From: Sacculina carcini
Lineage: Eukaryota; Arthropoda; Thecostraca; Sacculinidae
Direction: 5' to 3'
Length of the DNA: 64,000 nt
Assembly (NCBI GenBank): GCA_916048095.2
Contig: OU696596.1
Coordinates: forward strand, 372,001-436,000
Each line of letters starts with the position of its first letter. Position 1 is the first letter of the stretch. Below, in pieces: positions 1-13,600 of the stretch. The translations under genes and the position numbers were made by a program. Under the pieces are notes generated by a model. That model was not told the origin of the DNA. It saw only the letters and a list, made by a program, of their open reading frames with translations, and did no database searches.

Positions 1-3000
1 TTACCTAAGTGTGCCCTAAGTGTTACCTAAGTGTTACCTAAGTGTTACCTAAGTGTTACCTAAGTGTGCCCTAAGTGTTACCCAAGTGTTACCTAAGTGT
101 TACCTAAGTGTTACCTAAGTGTTACCTAAGTATTACCTAAGTGTTACCTAAGTGTGCCCTAAGTGTTACCTAAGTGTGCCCTAACTGTTACCTAAGTGTG
201 CCCTAACTGTTACCTAAGTGTGCCCTAAGTGTTACCTAAGTGTGCCCTAAGTGTTACCTAAGTGTACCCTTAGTGTTACCTAAGTGTTACCTAAGTGTTG
301 CCTAAGTGTTAACTAAGTGTTACCTAAGTGTGCCCTAAGTGTTACCTAAGTGTGCCCTAAGTGTTACCTAAGTGTGCCCTAAGTGTTACCTAAGTGTGCC
401 CTAAGTGTTACCTAAGTGTGCCCTAAGTGTTACCTAAGTGTGCTTTAAGTGTTACCTAAGTGTGCCCTAAGTGTTACCTAAGTGTGCCCTAAGTGTTACC
501 TAAGTGTACCCTAAGTGTTACCTAAGTGTGGCCTAAGTGTTACCTAAGTGTGCCCCAAGTGTTACCTAAGTGTGCCCTAAGTGTTAACTAAGTGTTACCT
601 AAGTGTGCCCTAAGTGTTAGCTAAGTGTACCATGAGTGTTACCTAAGTGTTACCTAAGTGTTACCTAAGTGTTACCTAAGAGTTACCTAAGTGTTACATA
701 TGTGTTACCTAAGTGTGCCCTAAGTGTTACCTAAGTGTGCGCTAAGTGTTACCTAAGTGTTACCTAAGTGTGCCCTAAGTGTTACCTAAGTGTGCCCTAA
801 GTGTTACCTAAGTGTGCCCTAAGTGTTACCTAAGTGTGCCCTAAGTGTTACCCAAGTGTGCCCTAAGTGTTACCTAAGTGTGCCCTAAGTGTTACCTAAG
901 TGTGCCCCAAGTGTTACCTAAGTGTGCCCTAAGTGTTAACTAAGTGTTACCTAAGTGTGCCCTAAGTGTTACCTAAGTGTGCCCTAACTGTTACCTAAGT
1001 GTGCCCTAACTGTTACCTAAGTGTGCCCTAAGTGTTACCTAAGTGTGCCCTAAGTGTTACCTAAGTGTTACCTAAGTGTGCCCTAAGTGTTACCCAAGTG
1101 TTACCTAAGTGTTACCTAAGTGTTACCTAAGTGTTACCTAAGTATTACCTAAGTGTTACCTAAGTGTGCCCTAAGTGTTACCTAAGTGTGCCCTAACTGT
1201 TACCTAAGTGTGCCCTAAGTGTTACCTAAGTGTGCCCTAAGTGTTACCTAAGTGTGCCCTAAGTGTTACCTAAGTGTGCCCTAAGTGTGCCCTAAGTGTT
1301 ACCTAAGTGTGCCCTAAGTGTTACCTAAGTGTGCCCTAAGTGTTACCTAAGTGTTACTTAAGTGTTACCCAAGTGTGCCCTAAGTGTTACCTAAGTGTGC
1401 CCTAAGTGTTACCTAAGTGTGCCCTAAGTGTTACCTAAGTGTACCCTAAGTGTTACCTAAGTGTTACCTAAGTGTTACCTAAGTGTTACCCAAGTGTTAC
1501 CTAAGTGTGCCCTAAGTGTTACCTAAGTGTGCCCTAAGTGTGCCCTAAGTGTTACCTAAGTGTACCCTTAGTGTTACCCAAGTGTTACCTAAGTGTTACC
1601 TAAGTGTTACCTAAGTGTGCCCTAAGTGTTACCTAAGTGTGCCCTAAGTGTTACCTAAGTGTGCCCTAAGTGTTACCCAAGTGTGCCCTAAGTGTTACCC
1701 AAGTGTGCCCTAAGTGTTACCTAAGTGTGCCCTAAGTGTGCCCTAAGTGTTACCTAAGTGTACCATAAGTGTTACCTAAGTGTTACCTAAGTGTTACCTA
1801 AGTGTTACCTAAGTGTTACCTAAGAGTTACCTAAGTGTTACATAAGTGTTACCTAAGTGTGCCCTAAGTGTTACCTAAGTGTGCCCTAAGTGTTACCTAA
1901 GTGTGCCCTAAGTGTTACCTAAGTGTGCCCTAAGTGTTACCTAAGTGTGCCCTAAGTGTGCCCTAAGTGTTACCTAAGTGTACCATAAGTGTTACCTAAG
2001 TGTTACCTAAGTGTTACCTAAGTGTTACCTAAGTGTTACCTAAGTGTTACCTAAGTGTTACCCAAGTGTTACCTAAGTGTGCCCTAAGTGTTACCTAAGT
2101 GTGCCCTAAGTGTGCCCTAAGTGTTACCTAAGTGTACCCTTAGTGTTACCCAAGTGTTACCTAAGTGTTAACTAAGTGTTACCTAAGTGTGCCCTAAGTG
2201 TTACCTAAGTGTGCCCTAAGTGTTACCTAAGTGTGCCCTAAGTGTTACCCAAGTGTGCCCTAAGTGTTACCTAAGTGTGCCCTAAGTGTTACCTAAGTGT
2301 GCCCCAAGTGTTACCTAAGTGTGCCCTAAGTGTTACCTAAGTGTACCCTAAGTGTTACCTAAGTGTTACCTAAGTGTGCCCTAAGTGTTACCCAAGTGTG
2401 CCCTAAGTGTTACCTAAGTGTGCCCCAAGTGTTACCTAAGTGTGCCCTAAGTGTTAACTAAGTGTTACCTAAGTGTGCCCTAAGTGTTACCTAAGTGTGC
2501 CCTAAGTGTTACCTAAGTGTTACCTAAGTGTTACCTAAGTGTCACCTAAGTGTGCCCTAAGTGTTACCCAAGTGTTACCTAAGTGTTACCTAAGTGTTAC
2601 CTAAGTGTTACCTAAGTATTACCTAAGTGTTACCTAAGTGTGCCCTAAGTGTTACCTAAGTGTGCCCTAACTGTTACCTAAGTGTGCCCTAACTGTTACC
2701 TAAGTGTGCCCTAAGTGTTACCTAAGTGTGCCCTAAGTGTTACCTAAGTGTTACCTAAGTGTTACCTAAGTGTCACCTAAGTGTTACCTAAGTGTTACCT
2801 AAGTGTGCCCTAAGTGTTACCTAAGTGTACCCTAAGTGTTACCTAAGTGTTACCTAAGTGTTAACTAAGTGTTACTTAAGTGTTACCTAAGTGTTACCTA
2901 AGTGTTACCTAAGTGTGCCCTAAGTGTTACCTAAGTGTGCCCTAAGTGTTACCTAAGTGTGCCCTAAGTGTTACCTAAGTGTTACCTAAGTGTTACCTAA

Positions 3001-4608
3001 GTGTTACCTAAGTGTGCCCTAAGTGTTACCTAAGTGTGCCCTAAGTGTTACCTAAGTGTGCCCTAAGTGTTACCTAAGTGTGCCCTAATTGTTACCTAAG
3101 TGTGCCCTAAGTGTTACCTAAGTGTGCCCTAAGTGTTACCTAAGTGTGCCCTAAGTGTTACCTAAGTGTGCTCTAAGTGTTACCTAAGTGTGCCCTAAGT
3201 GTTACCTAAGTGTGCCCTAAGTGTTACCTAAGTGTACCCTAAGTGTTACCTAAGTGTGGCCTAAGTGTTACCTAAGTGTGCCCCAAGTGTTACCTAAGTG
3301 TGCCCTAAGTGTTAACTAAGTGTTACCTGAGTGTGCCCTAAGTGTTACCTAAGTGTACCCTAAGTGTTACCTAAGAGTTACCTAAGTGTTACATAAGTGT
3401 TACCTAAGTGTGCCCTAAGTGTTACCCAAGTGTTACCTAAGTGTTCCCTAAGTGTTATCTAAGTGTGCCCTAAGTGTTACCTAAGTGTGCCCTAAATGTT
3501 ACCCAAGTGTGCCCTAAGTGTTACCTAAGTGTGCCCCAAGTGTTACCTAAGTGTGCCCTAAGTGTTACCTAAGTGTACCCTAAGTGTTACCTAAGTGTTA
3601 CCTAAGTGTGCCCTAAGTGTTACCCAAGTGTGCCCTAAGTGTTACCTAAGTGTGCCCCAAGTGTTACCTAAGTTTGCCCTAAGTGTTAACTAAGTGTTAC
3701 CTAAGTGTGCCCTAAGTGTTACCTAAGTGTGCCCTAAGTGTTACCTAAGTGTTACCTAAGTGTTACCTAAGTGTTACCTAAGTGTGCCCTAAGTGTTACC
3801 CAAGTGTTACCTAAGTGTTACCTAAGTGTTACCTAAGTGTTACCTAAGTATTACCTAAGTGTTACCTAAGTGTGCCCTAAGTGTTACCTAAGTGTGCCCT
3901 AACTGTTACCTAAGTGTGCCCTAACTGTTACCTAAGTGTGCCCTAAGTGTTACCTAAGTGTGCCCTAAGTGTTACCTAAGTGTACCCTTAGTGTTACCTA
4001 AGTGTTACCTAAGTGTTGCCTAAGTGTTAACTAAGTGTTACCTAAGTGTGCCCTAAGTGTTACCTAAGTGTGCCCTAAGTGTTACCTAAGTGTGCCCTAA
4101 GTGTTACCTAAGTGTGCCCTAAGTGTTACCTAAGTGTGCCCTAAGTGTTACCTAAGTGTGCTTTAAGTGTTACCTAAGTGTGCCCTAAGTGTTACCTAAG
4201 TGTGCCCTAAGTGTTACCTAAGTGTACCCTAAGTGTTACCTAAGTGTGGCCTAAGTGTTACCTAAGTGTGCCCCAAGTGTTACCTAAGTGTGCCCTAAGT
4301 GTTAACTAAGTGTTACCTAAGTGTGCCCTAAGTGTTAGCTAAGTGTACCATGAGTGTTACCTAAGTGTTACCTAAGTGTTACCTAAGTGTTACCTAAGAG
4401 TTACCTAAGTGTTACATATGTGTTACCTAAGTGTGCCCTAAGTGTTACCTAAGTGTGCGCTAAGTGTTACCTAAATGTTACCCAAGTGTGCCCTAAGTGT
4501 TACCTAAGTGTGCCCCAAGTGTTACCTAAGTGTGCCCTAAGTGTTACCTAAGTGTGCCCCAAGTGTTACCTAAGTGTGCCCTAAGTGTTAACTAAGTGTT
4601 ACCTAAGT

Positions 4609-4615
4609 GTTAAGT
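4609..4615. repeat. 7-bp truncated satellite monomer (register break)
   Basis: The unit reads gttaagt instead of gttacctaagt, a 4-bp deletion that shifts the 11-bp register. The same truncated unit, flanked on both sides by class A monomers, recurs at 6,310 (1,701 bp on, which is 154 monomers plus one 7-mer) and at 13,335. It marks copies of one larger repeat block. Confidence 0.85.
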
Positions 4616-7600
4616 GTTACCTAAGTGTTACCTAAGTGTTACCTAAGTGTGGCCTAAGTGTTACCTAAGTGTGCCCCAAGTGTTACCTAAGTGTGCCCTA
4701 AGTGTTAACTAAGTGTTACCTAAGTGTGCCCTAAGTGTTAGCTAAGTGTACCATGAGTGTTACCTAAGTGTTACCTAAGTGTTACCTAAGTGTTACCTAA
4801 GAGTTACCTAAGTGTTACATATGTGTTACCTAAGTGTGCCCTAAGTGTTACCTAAGTGTGCGCTAAGTGTTACCTAAGTGTTACCTAAGTGTGCCCTAAG
4901 TGTTACCTAAGTGTGCCCTAAGTGTTACCTAAGTGTACCCTAAGTGTTACCTAAGTGTGGCCTAAGTGTTACCTAAGTGTGCCCCAAGTGTTACCTAAGT
5001 GTGCCCTAAGTGTTAACTAAGTGTTACCTGAGTGTGCCCTAAGTGTTACCTAAGTGTACCCTAAGTGTTACCTAAGAGTTACCTAAGTGTTACATAAGTG
5101 TTACCTAAGTGTGCCCTAAGTGTTACCCAAGTGTTACCTAAGTGTTCCCTAAGTGTTATCTAAGTGTGCCCTAAGTGTTACCTAAGTGTGCCCTAAATGT
5201 TACCCAAGTGTGCCCTAAGTGTTACCTAAGTGTGCCCCAAGTGTTACCTAAGTGTGCCCTAAGTGTTACCTAAGTGTACCCTAAGTGTTACCTAAGTGTT
5301 ACCTAAGTGTGCCCTAAGTGTTACCCAAGTGTGCCCTAAGTGTTACCTAAGTGTGCCCCAAGTGTTACCTAAGTTTGCCCTAAGTGTTAACTAAGTGTTA
5401 CCTAAGTGTGCCCTAAGTGTTACCTAAGTGTGCCCTAAGTGTTACCTAAGTGTTACCTAAGTGTTACCTAAGTGTTACCTAAGTGTGCCCTAAGTGTTAC
5501 CCAAGTGTTACCTAAGTGTTACCTAAGTGTTACCTAAGTGTTACCTAAGTATTACCTAAGTGTTACCTAAGTGTGCCCTAAGTGTTACCTAAGTGTGCCC
5601 TAACTGTTACCTAAGTGTGCCCTAACTGTTACCTAAGTGTGCCCTAAGTGTTACCTAAGTGTGCCCTAAGTGTTACCTAAGTGTACCCTTAGTGTTACCT
5701 AAGTGTTACCTAAGTGTTGCCTAAGTGTTAACTAAGTGTTACCTAAGTGTGCCCTAAGTGTTACCTAAGTGTGCCCTAAGTGTTACCTAAGTGTGCCCTA
5801 AGTGTTACCTAAGTGTGCCCTAAGTGTTACCTAAGTGTGCCCTAAGTGTTACCTAAGTGTGCTTTAAGTGTTACCTAAGTGTGCCCTAAGTGTTACCTAA
5901 GTGTGCCCTAAGTGTTACCTAAGTGTACCCTAAGTGTTACCTAAGTGTGGCCTAAGTGTTACCTAAGTGTGCCCCAAGTGTTACCTAAGTGTGCCCTAAG
6001 TGTTAACTAAGTGTTACCTAAGTGTGCCCTAAGTGTTAGCTAAGTGTACCATGAGTGTTACCTAAGTGTTACCTAAGTGTTACCTAAGTGTTACCTAAGA
6101 GTTACCTAAGTGTTACATATGTGTTACCTAAGTGTGCCCTAAGTGTTACCTAAGTGTGCGCTAAGTGTTACCTAAATGTTACCCAAGTGTGCCCTAAGTG
6201 TTACCTAAGTGTGCCCCAAGTGTTACCTAAGTGTGCCCTAAGTGTTACCTAAGTGTGCCCCAAGTGTTACCTAAGTGTGCCCTAAGTGTTAACTAAGTGT
6301 TACCTAAGTGTTAAGTGTTACCTAAGTGTTACCTAAGTGTTACCTAAGTGTGGCCTAAGTGTTACCTAAGTGTGCCCCAAGTGTTACCTAAGTGTGCCCT
6401 AAGTGTTAACTAAGTGTTACCTAAGTGTGCCCTAAGTGTTAGCTAAGTGTACCATGAGTGTTACCTAAGTGTTACCTAAGTGTTACCTAAGTGTTACCTA
6501 AGAGTTACCTAAGTGTTACATATGTGTTACCTAAGTGTGCCCTAAGTGTTACCTAAGTGTGCGCTAAGTGTTACCTAAGTGTTACCTAAGTGTGCCCTAA
6601 GTGTTACCTAAGTGTGCCCTAAGTGTTACCTAAGTGTGCCCTAAGTGTTACCTAAGTGTGCCCTAAGTGTTACCCAAGTGTGCCCTAAGTGTTACCTAAG
6701 TGTGCCCTAAGTGTTACCTAAGTGTGCCCCAAGTGTTACCTAAGTGTGCCCTAAGTGTTAACTAAGTGTTACCTAAGTGTGCCCTAAGTGTTACCTAAGT
6801 GTGCCCTAACTGTTACCTAAGTGTGCCCTAACTGTTACCTAAGTGTGCCCTAAGTGTTACCTAAGTGTGCCCTAAGTGTTACCTAAGTGTTACCTAAGTG
6901 TGCCCTAAGTGTTACCTAAGTGTGCCCTAAGTGTTACCTAAGTGTGCCCTAAGTGTTACCTAAGTGTGCTCTAAGTGTTACCTAAGTGTGCCCTAAGTGT
7001 TACCTAAGTGTGCCCTAAGTGTTACCTAAGTGTACCCTAAGTGTTACCTAAGTGTGGCCTAAGTGTTACCTAAGTGTGCCCCAAGTGTTACCTAAGTGTG
7101 CCCTAAGTGTTAACTAAGTGTTACCTGAGTGTGCCCTAAGTGTTACCTAAGTGTACCCTAAGTGTTACCTAAGAGTTACCTAAGTGTTACATAAGTGTTA
7201 CCTAAGTGTGCCCTAAGTGTTACCCAAGTGTTACCTAAGTGTTCCCTAAGTGTTATCTAAGTGTGCCCTAAGTGTTACCTAAGTGTGCCCTAAATGTTAC
7301 CCAAGTGTGCCCTAAGTGTTACCTAAGTGTGCCCCAAGTGTTACCTAAGTGTGCCCTAAGTGTTACCTAAGTGTACCCTAAGTGTTACCTAAGTGTTACC
7401 TAAGTGTGCCCTAAGTGTTACCCAAGTGTGCCCTAAGTGTTACCTAAGTGTGCCCCAAGTGTTACCTAAGTTTGCCCTAAGTGTTACCTAAGTGTTACCT
7501 AAGTGTGCCCTAAGTGTTACCTAAGTGTGCCCTAAGTGTTACCTAAGTGTTACCTAAGTTTTACCTAAGTGTTACCTAAGTGTGCCCTAAGTGTTACCCA

Positions 7601-10600
7601 AGTGTTACCTAAGTGTTACCTAAGTGTTACCTAAGTGTTACCTAAGTATTACCTAAGTGTTACCTAAGTGTGCCCTAAGTGTTACCTAAGTGTGCCCTAA
7701 CTGTTACCTAAGTGTGCCCTAACTGTTACCTAAGTGTGCCCTAAGTGTTACCTAAGTGTGCCCTAAGTGTTACCTAAGTGTACCCTTAGTGTTACCTAAG
7801 TGTTACCTAAGTGTTGCCTAAGTGTTAACTAAGTGTTACCTAAGTGTGCCCTAAGTGTTACCTAAGTGTGCCCTAAGTGTTACCTAAGTGTGCCCTAAGT
7901 GTTACCTAAGTGTGCCCTAAGTGTTACCTAAGTGTGCCCTAAGTGTTACCTAAGTGTGCTTTAAGTGTTACCTAAGTGTGCCCTAAGTGTTACCTAAGTG
8001 TACCCTAAGTGTTACCTAAGTGTGGCCTAAGTGTTACCTAAGTGTGCCCCAAGTGTTACCTAAGTGTGCCCTAAGTGTTAACTAAGTGTTACCTAAGTGT
8101 GCCCTAAGTGTTAGCTAAGTGTACCATGAGTGTTACCTAAGTGTTACCTAAGTGTTACCTAAGTGTTACCTAAGAGTTACCTAAGTGTTACATATGTGTT
8201 ACCTAAGTGTGCCCTAAGTGTTACCTAAGTGTGCGCTAAGTGTTACCTAAGTGTTACCTAAGTGTGCCCTAAGTGTTACCTAAGTGTGCCCTAAGTGTTA
8301 CCTAAGTGTGCCCTAAGTGTTACCTAAGTGTGCCCTAAGTGTTACCCAAGTGTGCCCTAAGTGTTACCTAAGTGTGCCCTAAGTGTTACCTAAGTGTGCC
8401 CCAAGTGTTACCTAAGTGTGCCCTAAGTGTTAACTAAGTGTTACCTAAGTGTGCCCTAAGTGTTACCTAAGTGTGCCCTAACTGTTACCTAAGTGTGCCC
8501 TAACTGTTACCTAAGTGTGCCCTAAGTGTTACCTAAGTGTGCCCTAAGTGTTACCTAAGTGTTACCTAAGTGTGCCCTAAGTGTTACCCAAGTGTTACCT
8601 AAGTGTTACCTAAGTGTTACCTAAGTGTTACCTAAGTATTACCTAAGTGTTACCTAAGTGTGCCCTAAGTGTTACCTAAGTGTGCCCTAACTGTTACCTA
8701 AGTGTGCCCTAACTGTTACCTAAGTGTGCCCTAAGTGTTACCTAAGTGTGCCCTAAGTGTTACCTAAGTGTACCCTTAGTGTTACCTAAGTGTTACCTAA
8801 GTGTTAACTAAGTGTTACCTAAGTGTTACCTAAGTGTTACCTAAGTGTTACCTAAGTATTACCTAAGTGTTACCTAAGTGTGCCCTAAGTGTTACCTAAG
8901 TGTGCCCTAACTGTTACCTAAGTGTGCCCTAACTGTTACCTAAGTGTGCCCTAAGTGTTACCTAAGTGTGCCCTAAGTGTTACCTAAGTGTACCCTTAGT
9001 GTTACCTAAGTGTTACCTAAGTGTTGCCTAAGTGTTAACTAAGTGTTACCTAAGTGTGCCCTAAGTGTTACCTAAGTGTGCCCTAAGTGTTACCTAAGTG
9101 TGCCCTAAGTGTTACCTAAGTGTGCCCTAAGTGTTACCTAAGTGTGCCCTAAGTGTTACCTAAGTGTGCTTTAAGTGTTACCTAAGTGTGCCCTAAGTGT
9201 TACCTAAGTGTGCCCTAAGTGTTACCTAAGTGTACCCTAAGTGTTACCTAAGTGTGGCCTAAGTGTTACCTAAGTGTGCCCCAAGTGTTACCTAAGTGTG
9301 CCCTAAGTGTTAACTAAGTGTTACCTAAGTGTGCCCTAAGTGTTAGCTAAGTGTACCATGAGTGTTACCTAAGTGTTACCTAAGTGTTACCTAAGTGTTA
9401 CCTAAGAGTTACCTAAGTGTTACATATGTGTTACCTAAGTGTGCCCTAAGTGTTACCTAAGTGTGCGCTAAGTGTTACCTAAGTGTTACCTAAGTGTGCC
9501 CTAAGTGTTACCTAAGTGTGCCCTAAGTGTTACCTAAGTGTGCCCTAAGTGTTACCTAAGTGTGCCCTAAGTGTTACCCAAGTGTGCCCTAAGTGTTACC
9601 TAAGTGTGCCCTAAGTGTTACCTAAGTGTGCCCCAAGTGTTACCTAAGTGTGCCCTAAGTGTTAACTAAGTGTTACCTAAGTGTGCCCTAAGTGTTACCT
9701 AAGTGTGCCCTAACTGTTACCTAAGTGTGCCCTAACTGTTACCTAAGTGTGCCCTAAGTGTTACCTAAGTGTGCCCTAAGTGTTACCTAAGTGTTACCTA
9801 AGTGTGCCCTAAGTGTTACCCAAGTGTTACCTAAGTGTTACCTAAGTGTTACCTAAGTGTTACCTAAGTATTACCTAAGTGTTACCTAAGTGTGCCCTAA
9901 GTGTTACCTAAGTGTGCCCTAACTGTTACCTAAGTGTGCCCTAAGTGTTACCTAAGTGTGCCCTAAGTGTTACCTAAGTGTGCCCTAAGTGTTACCTAAG
10001 TGTGCCCTAAGTGTGCCCTAAGTGTTACCTAAGTGTGCCCTAAGTGTTACCTAAGTGTGCCCTAAGTGTTACCTAAGTGTTACTTAAGTGTTACCCAAGT
10101 GTGCCCTAAGTGTTACCTAAGTGTGCCCTAAGTGTTACCTAAGTGTGCCCTAAGTGTTACCTAAGTGTACCCTAAGTGTTACCTAAGTGTTACCTAAGTG
10201 TTACCTAAGTGTTACCCAAGTGTTACCTAAGTGTGCCCTAAGTGTTACCTAAGTGTGCCCTAAGTGTGCCCTAAGTGTTACCTAAGTGTACCCTTAGTGT
10301 TACCCAAGTGTTACCTAAGTGTTACCTAAGTGTTACCTAAGTGTGCCCTAAGTGTTACCTAAGTGTGCCCTAAGTGTTACCTAAGTGTGCCCTAAGTGTT
10401 ACCCAAGTGTGCCCTAAGTGTTACCCAAGTGTGCCCTAAGTGTTACCTAAGTGTGCCCTAAGTGTGCCCTAAGTGTTACCTAAGTGTACCATAAGTGTTA
10501 CCTAAGTGTTACCTAAGTGTTACCTAAGTGTTACCTAAGTGTTACCTAAGAGTTATCTAAGTGTTACATAAGTGTTACCTAAGTGTGCCCTAAGTGTTAC

Positions 10601-13600
10601 CTAAGTGTGCCCTAAGTGTTACCTAAGTGTGCCCTAAGTGTTACCTAAGTGTGCCCTAAGTGTTACCTAAGTGTGCCCTAAGTGTGCCCTAAGTGTTACC
10701 TAAGTGTACCATAAGTGTTACCTAAGTGTTACCTAAGTGTTACCTAAGTGTTACCTAAGTGTTACCTAAGTGTTACCTAAGTGTTACCCAAGTGTTACCT
10801 AAGTGTGCCCTAAGTGTTACCTAAGTGTGCCCTAAGTGTGCCCTAAGTGTTACCTAAGTGTACCCTTAGTGTTACCCAAGTGTTACCTAAGTGTTAACTA
10901 AGTGTTACCTAAGTGTGCCCTAAGTGTTACCTAAGTGTGCCCTAAGTGTTACCTAAGTGTGCCCTAAGTGTTACCCAAGTGTGCCCTAAGTGTTACCTAA
11001 GTGTGCCCTAAGTGTTACCTAAGTGTGCCCCAAGTGTTACCTAAGTGTGCCCTAAGTGTTACCTAAGTGTACCCTAAGTGTTACCTAAGTGTTACCTAAG
11101 TGTGCCCTAAGTGTTACCCAAGTGTGCCCTAAGTGTTACCTAAGTGTGCCCCAAGTGTTACCTAAGTGTGCCCTAAGTGTTACCTAAGTGTTACCTAAGT
11201 GTGCCCTAAGTGTTACCTAAGTGTGCCCTAAGTGTTACCTAAGTGTTACCTAAGTGTTACCTAAGTGTCACCTAAGTGTGCCCTAAGTGTTACCCAAGTG
11301 TTACCTAAGTGTTACCTAAGTGTTACCTAAGTGTTACCTAAGTATTACCTAAGTGTTACCTAAGTGTGCCCTAAGTGTTACCTAAGTGTGCCCTAACTGT
11401 TACCTAAGTGTGCCCTAACTGTTACCTAAGTGTGCCCTAAGTGTTACCTAAGTGTGCCCTAAGTGTTACCTAAGTGTTACCTAAGTGTTACCTAAGTGTC
11501 ACCTAAGTGTTACCTAAGTGTTACCTAAGTGTGCCCTAAGTGTTACCTAAGTGTACCCTAAGTGTTACCTAAGTGTTACCTAAGTGTTAACTAAGTGTTA
11601 CTTAAGTGTTACCTAAGTGTTACCTAAGTGTTACCTAAGTGTGCCCTAAGTGTTACCTAAGTGTGCCCTAAGTGTTACCTAAGTGTGCCCTAAGTGTTAC
11701 CTAAGTGTTACCTAAGTGTTACCTAAGTGTTACCTAAGTGTGCCCTAAGTGTTACCTAAGTGTGCCCTAAGTGTTACCTAAGTGTGCCCTAAGTGTTACC
11801 TAAGTGTGCCCTAATTGTTACCTAAGTGTGCCCTAAGTGTTACCTAAGTGTGCCCTAAGTGTTACCTAAGTGTGCCCTAAGTGTTACCTAAGTGTGCTCT
11901 AAGTGTTACCTAAGTGTGCCCTAAGTGTTACCTAAGTGTGCCCTAAGTGTTACCTAAGTGTACCCTAAGTGTTACCTAAGTGTGCCCTAAGTGTTACCTA
12001 AGTGTGCCCCAAGTGTTACCTAAGTGTGCCCTAAGTGTTAACTAAGTGTTACCTGAGTGTGCCCTAAGTGTTACCTAAGTGTACCCTAAGTGTTACCTAA
12101 GAGTTACCTAAGTGTTACATAAGTGTTACCTAAGTGTGCCCTAAGTGTTACCCAAGTGTTACCTAAGTGTTCCCTAAGTGTTATCTAAGTGTGCCCTAAG
12201 TGTTACCTAAGTGTGCCCTAAATGTTACCCAAGTGTGCCCTAAGTGTTACCTAAGTGTGCCCCAAGTGTTACCTAAGTGTGCCCTAAGTGTTACCTAAGT
12301 GTACCCTAAGTGTTACCTAAGTGTTACCTAAGTGTGCCCTAAGTGTTACCCAAGTGTGCCCTAAGTGTTACCTAAGTGTGCCCCAAGTGTTACCTAAGTT
12401 TGCCCTAAGTGTTAACTAAGTGTTACCTAAGTGTGCCCTAAGTGTTACCTAAGTGTGCCCTAAGTGTTACCTAAGTGTTACCTAAGTGTTACCTAAGTGT
12501 TACCTAAGTGTGCCCTAAGTGTTACCCAAGTGTTACCTAAGTGTTACCTAAGTGTTACCTAAGTGTTACCTAAGTATTACCTAAGTGTTACCTAAGTGTG
12601 CCCTAAGTGTTACCTAAGTGTGCCCTAACTGTTACCTAAGTGTGCCCTAACTGTTACCTAAGTGTGCCCTAAGTGTTACCTAAGTGTGCCCTAAGTGTTA
12701 CCTAAGTGTACCCTTAGTGTTACCTAAGTGTTACCTAAGTGTTGCCTAAGTGTTAACTAAGTGTTACCTAAGTGTGCCCTAAGTGTTACCTAAGTGTGCC
12801 CTAAGTGTTACCTAAGTGTGCCCTAAGTGTTACCTAAGTGTGCCCTAAGTGTTACCTAAGTGTGCCCTAAGTGTTACCTAAGTGTGCTTTAAGTGTTACC
12901 TAAGTGTGCCCTAAGTGTTACCTAAGTGTGCCCTAAGTGTTACCTAAGTGTACCCTAAGTGTTACCTAAGTGTGGCCTAAGTGTTACCTAAGTGTGCCCC
13001 AAGTGTTACCTAAGTGTGCCCTAAGTGTTAACTAAGTGTTACCTAAGTGTGCCCTAAGTGTTAGCTAAGTGTACCATGAGTGTTACCTAAGTGTTACCTA
13101 AGTGTTACCTAAGTGTTACCTAAGAGTTACCTAAGTGTTACATATGTGTTACCTAAGTGTGCCCTAAGTGTTACCTAAGTGTGCGCTAAGTGTTACCTAA
13201 ATGTTACCCAAGTGTGCCCTAAGTGTTACCTAAGTGTGCCCCAAGTGTTACCTAAGTGTGCCCTAAGTGTTACCTAAGTGTGCCCCAAGTGTTACCTAAG
13301 TGTGCCCTAAGTGTTAACTAAGTGTTACCTAAGTGTTAAGTGTTACCTAAGTGTTACCTAAGTGTTACCTAAGTGTGGCCTAAGTGTTACCTAAGTGTGC
13401 CCCAAGTGTTACCTAAGTGTGCCCTAAGTGTTAACTAAGTGTTACCTAAGTGTGCCCTAAGTGTTAGCTAAGTGTACCATGAGTGTTACCTAAGTGTTAC
13501 CTAAGTGTTACCTAAGTGTTACCTAAGAGTTACCTAAGTGTTACATATGTGTTACCTAAGTGTGCCCTAAGTGTTACCTAAGTGTGCGCTAAGTGTTACC

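Noticed and set aside
1-60. Canonical telomere at the left edge
   Set aside because: No pure hexamer or pentamer telomere run is present anywhere; the edge is ordinary satellite and appears to be only the window cut.
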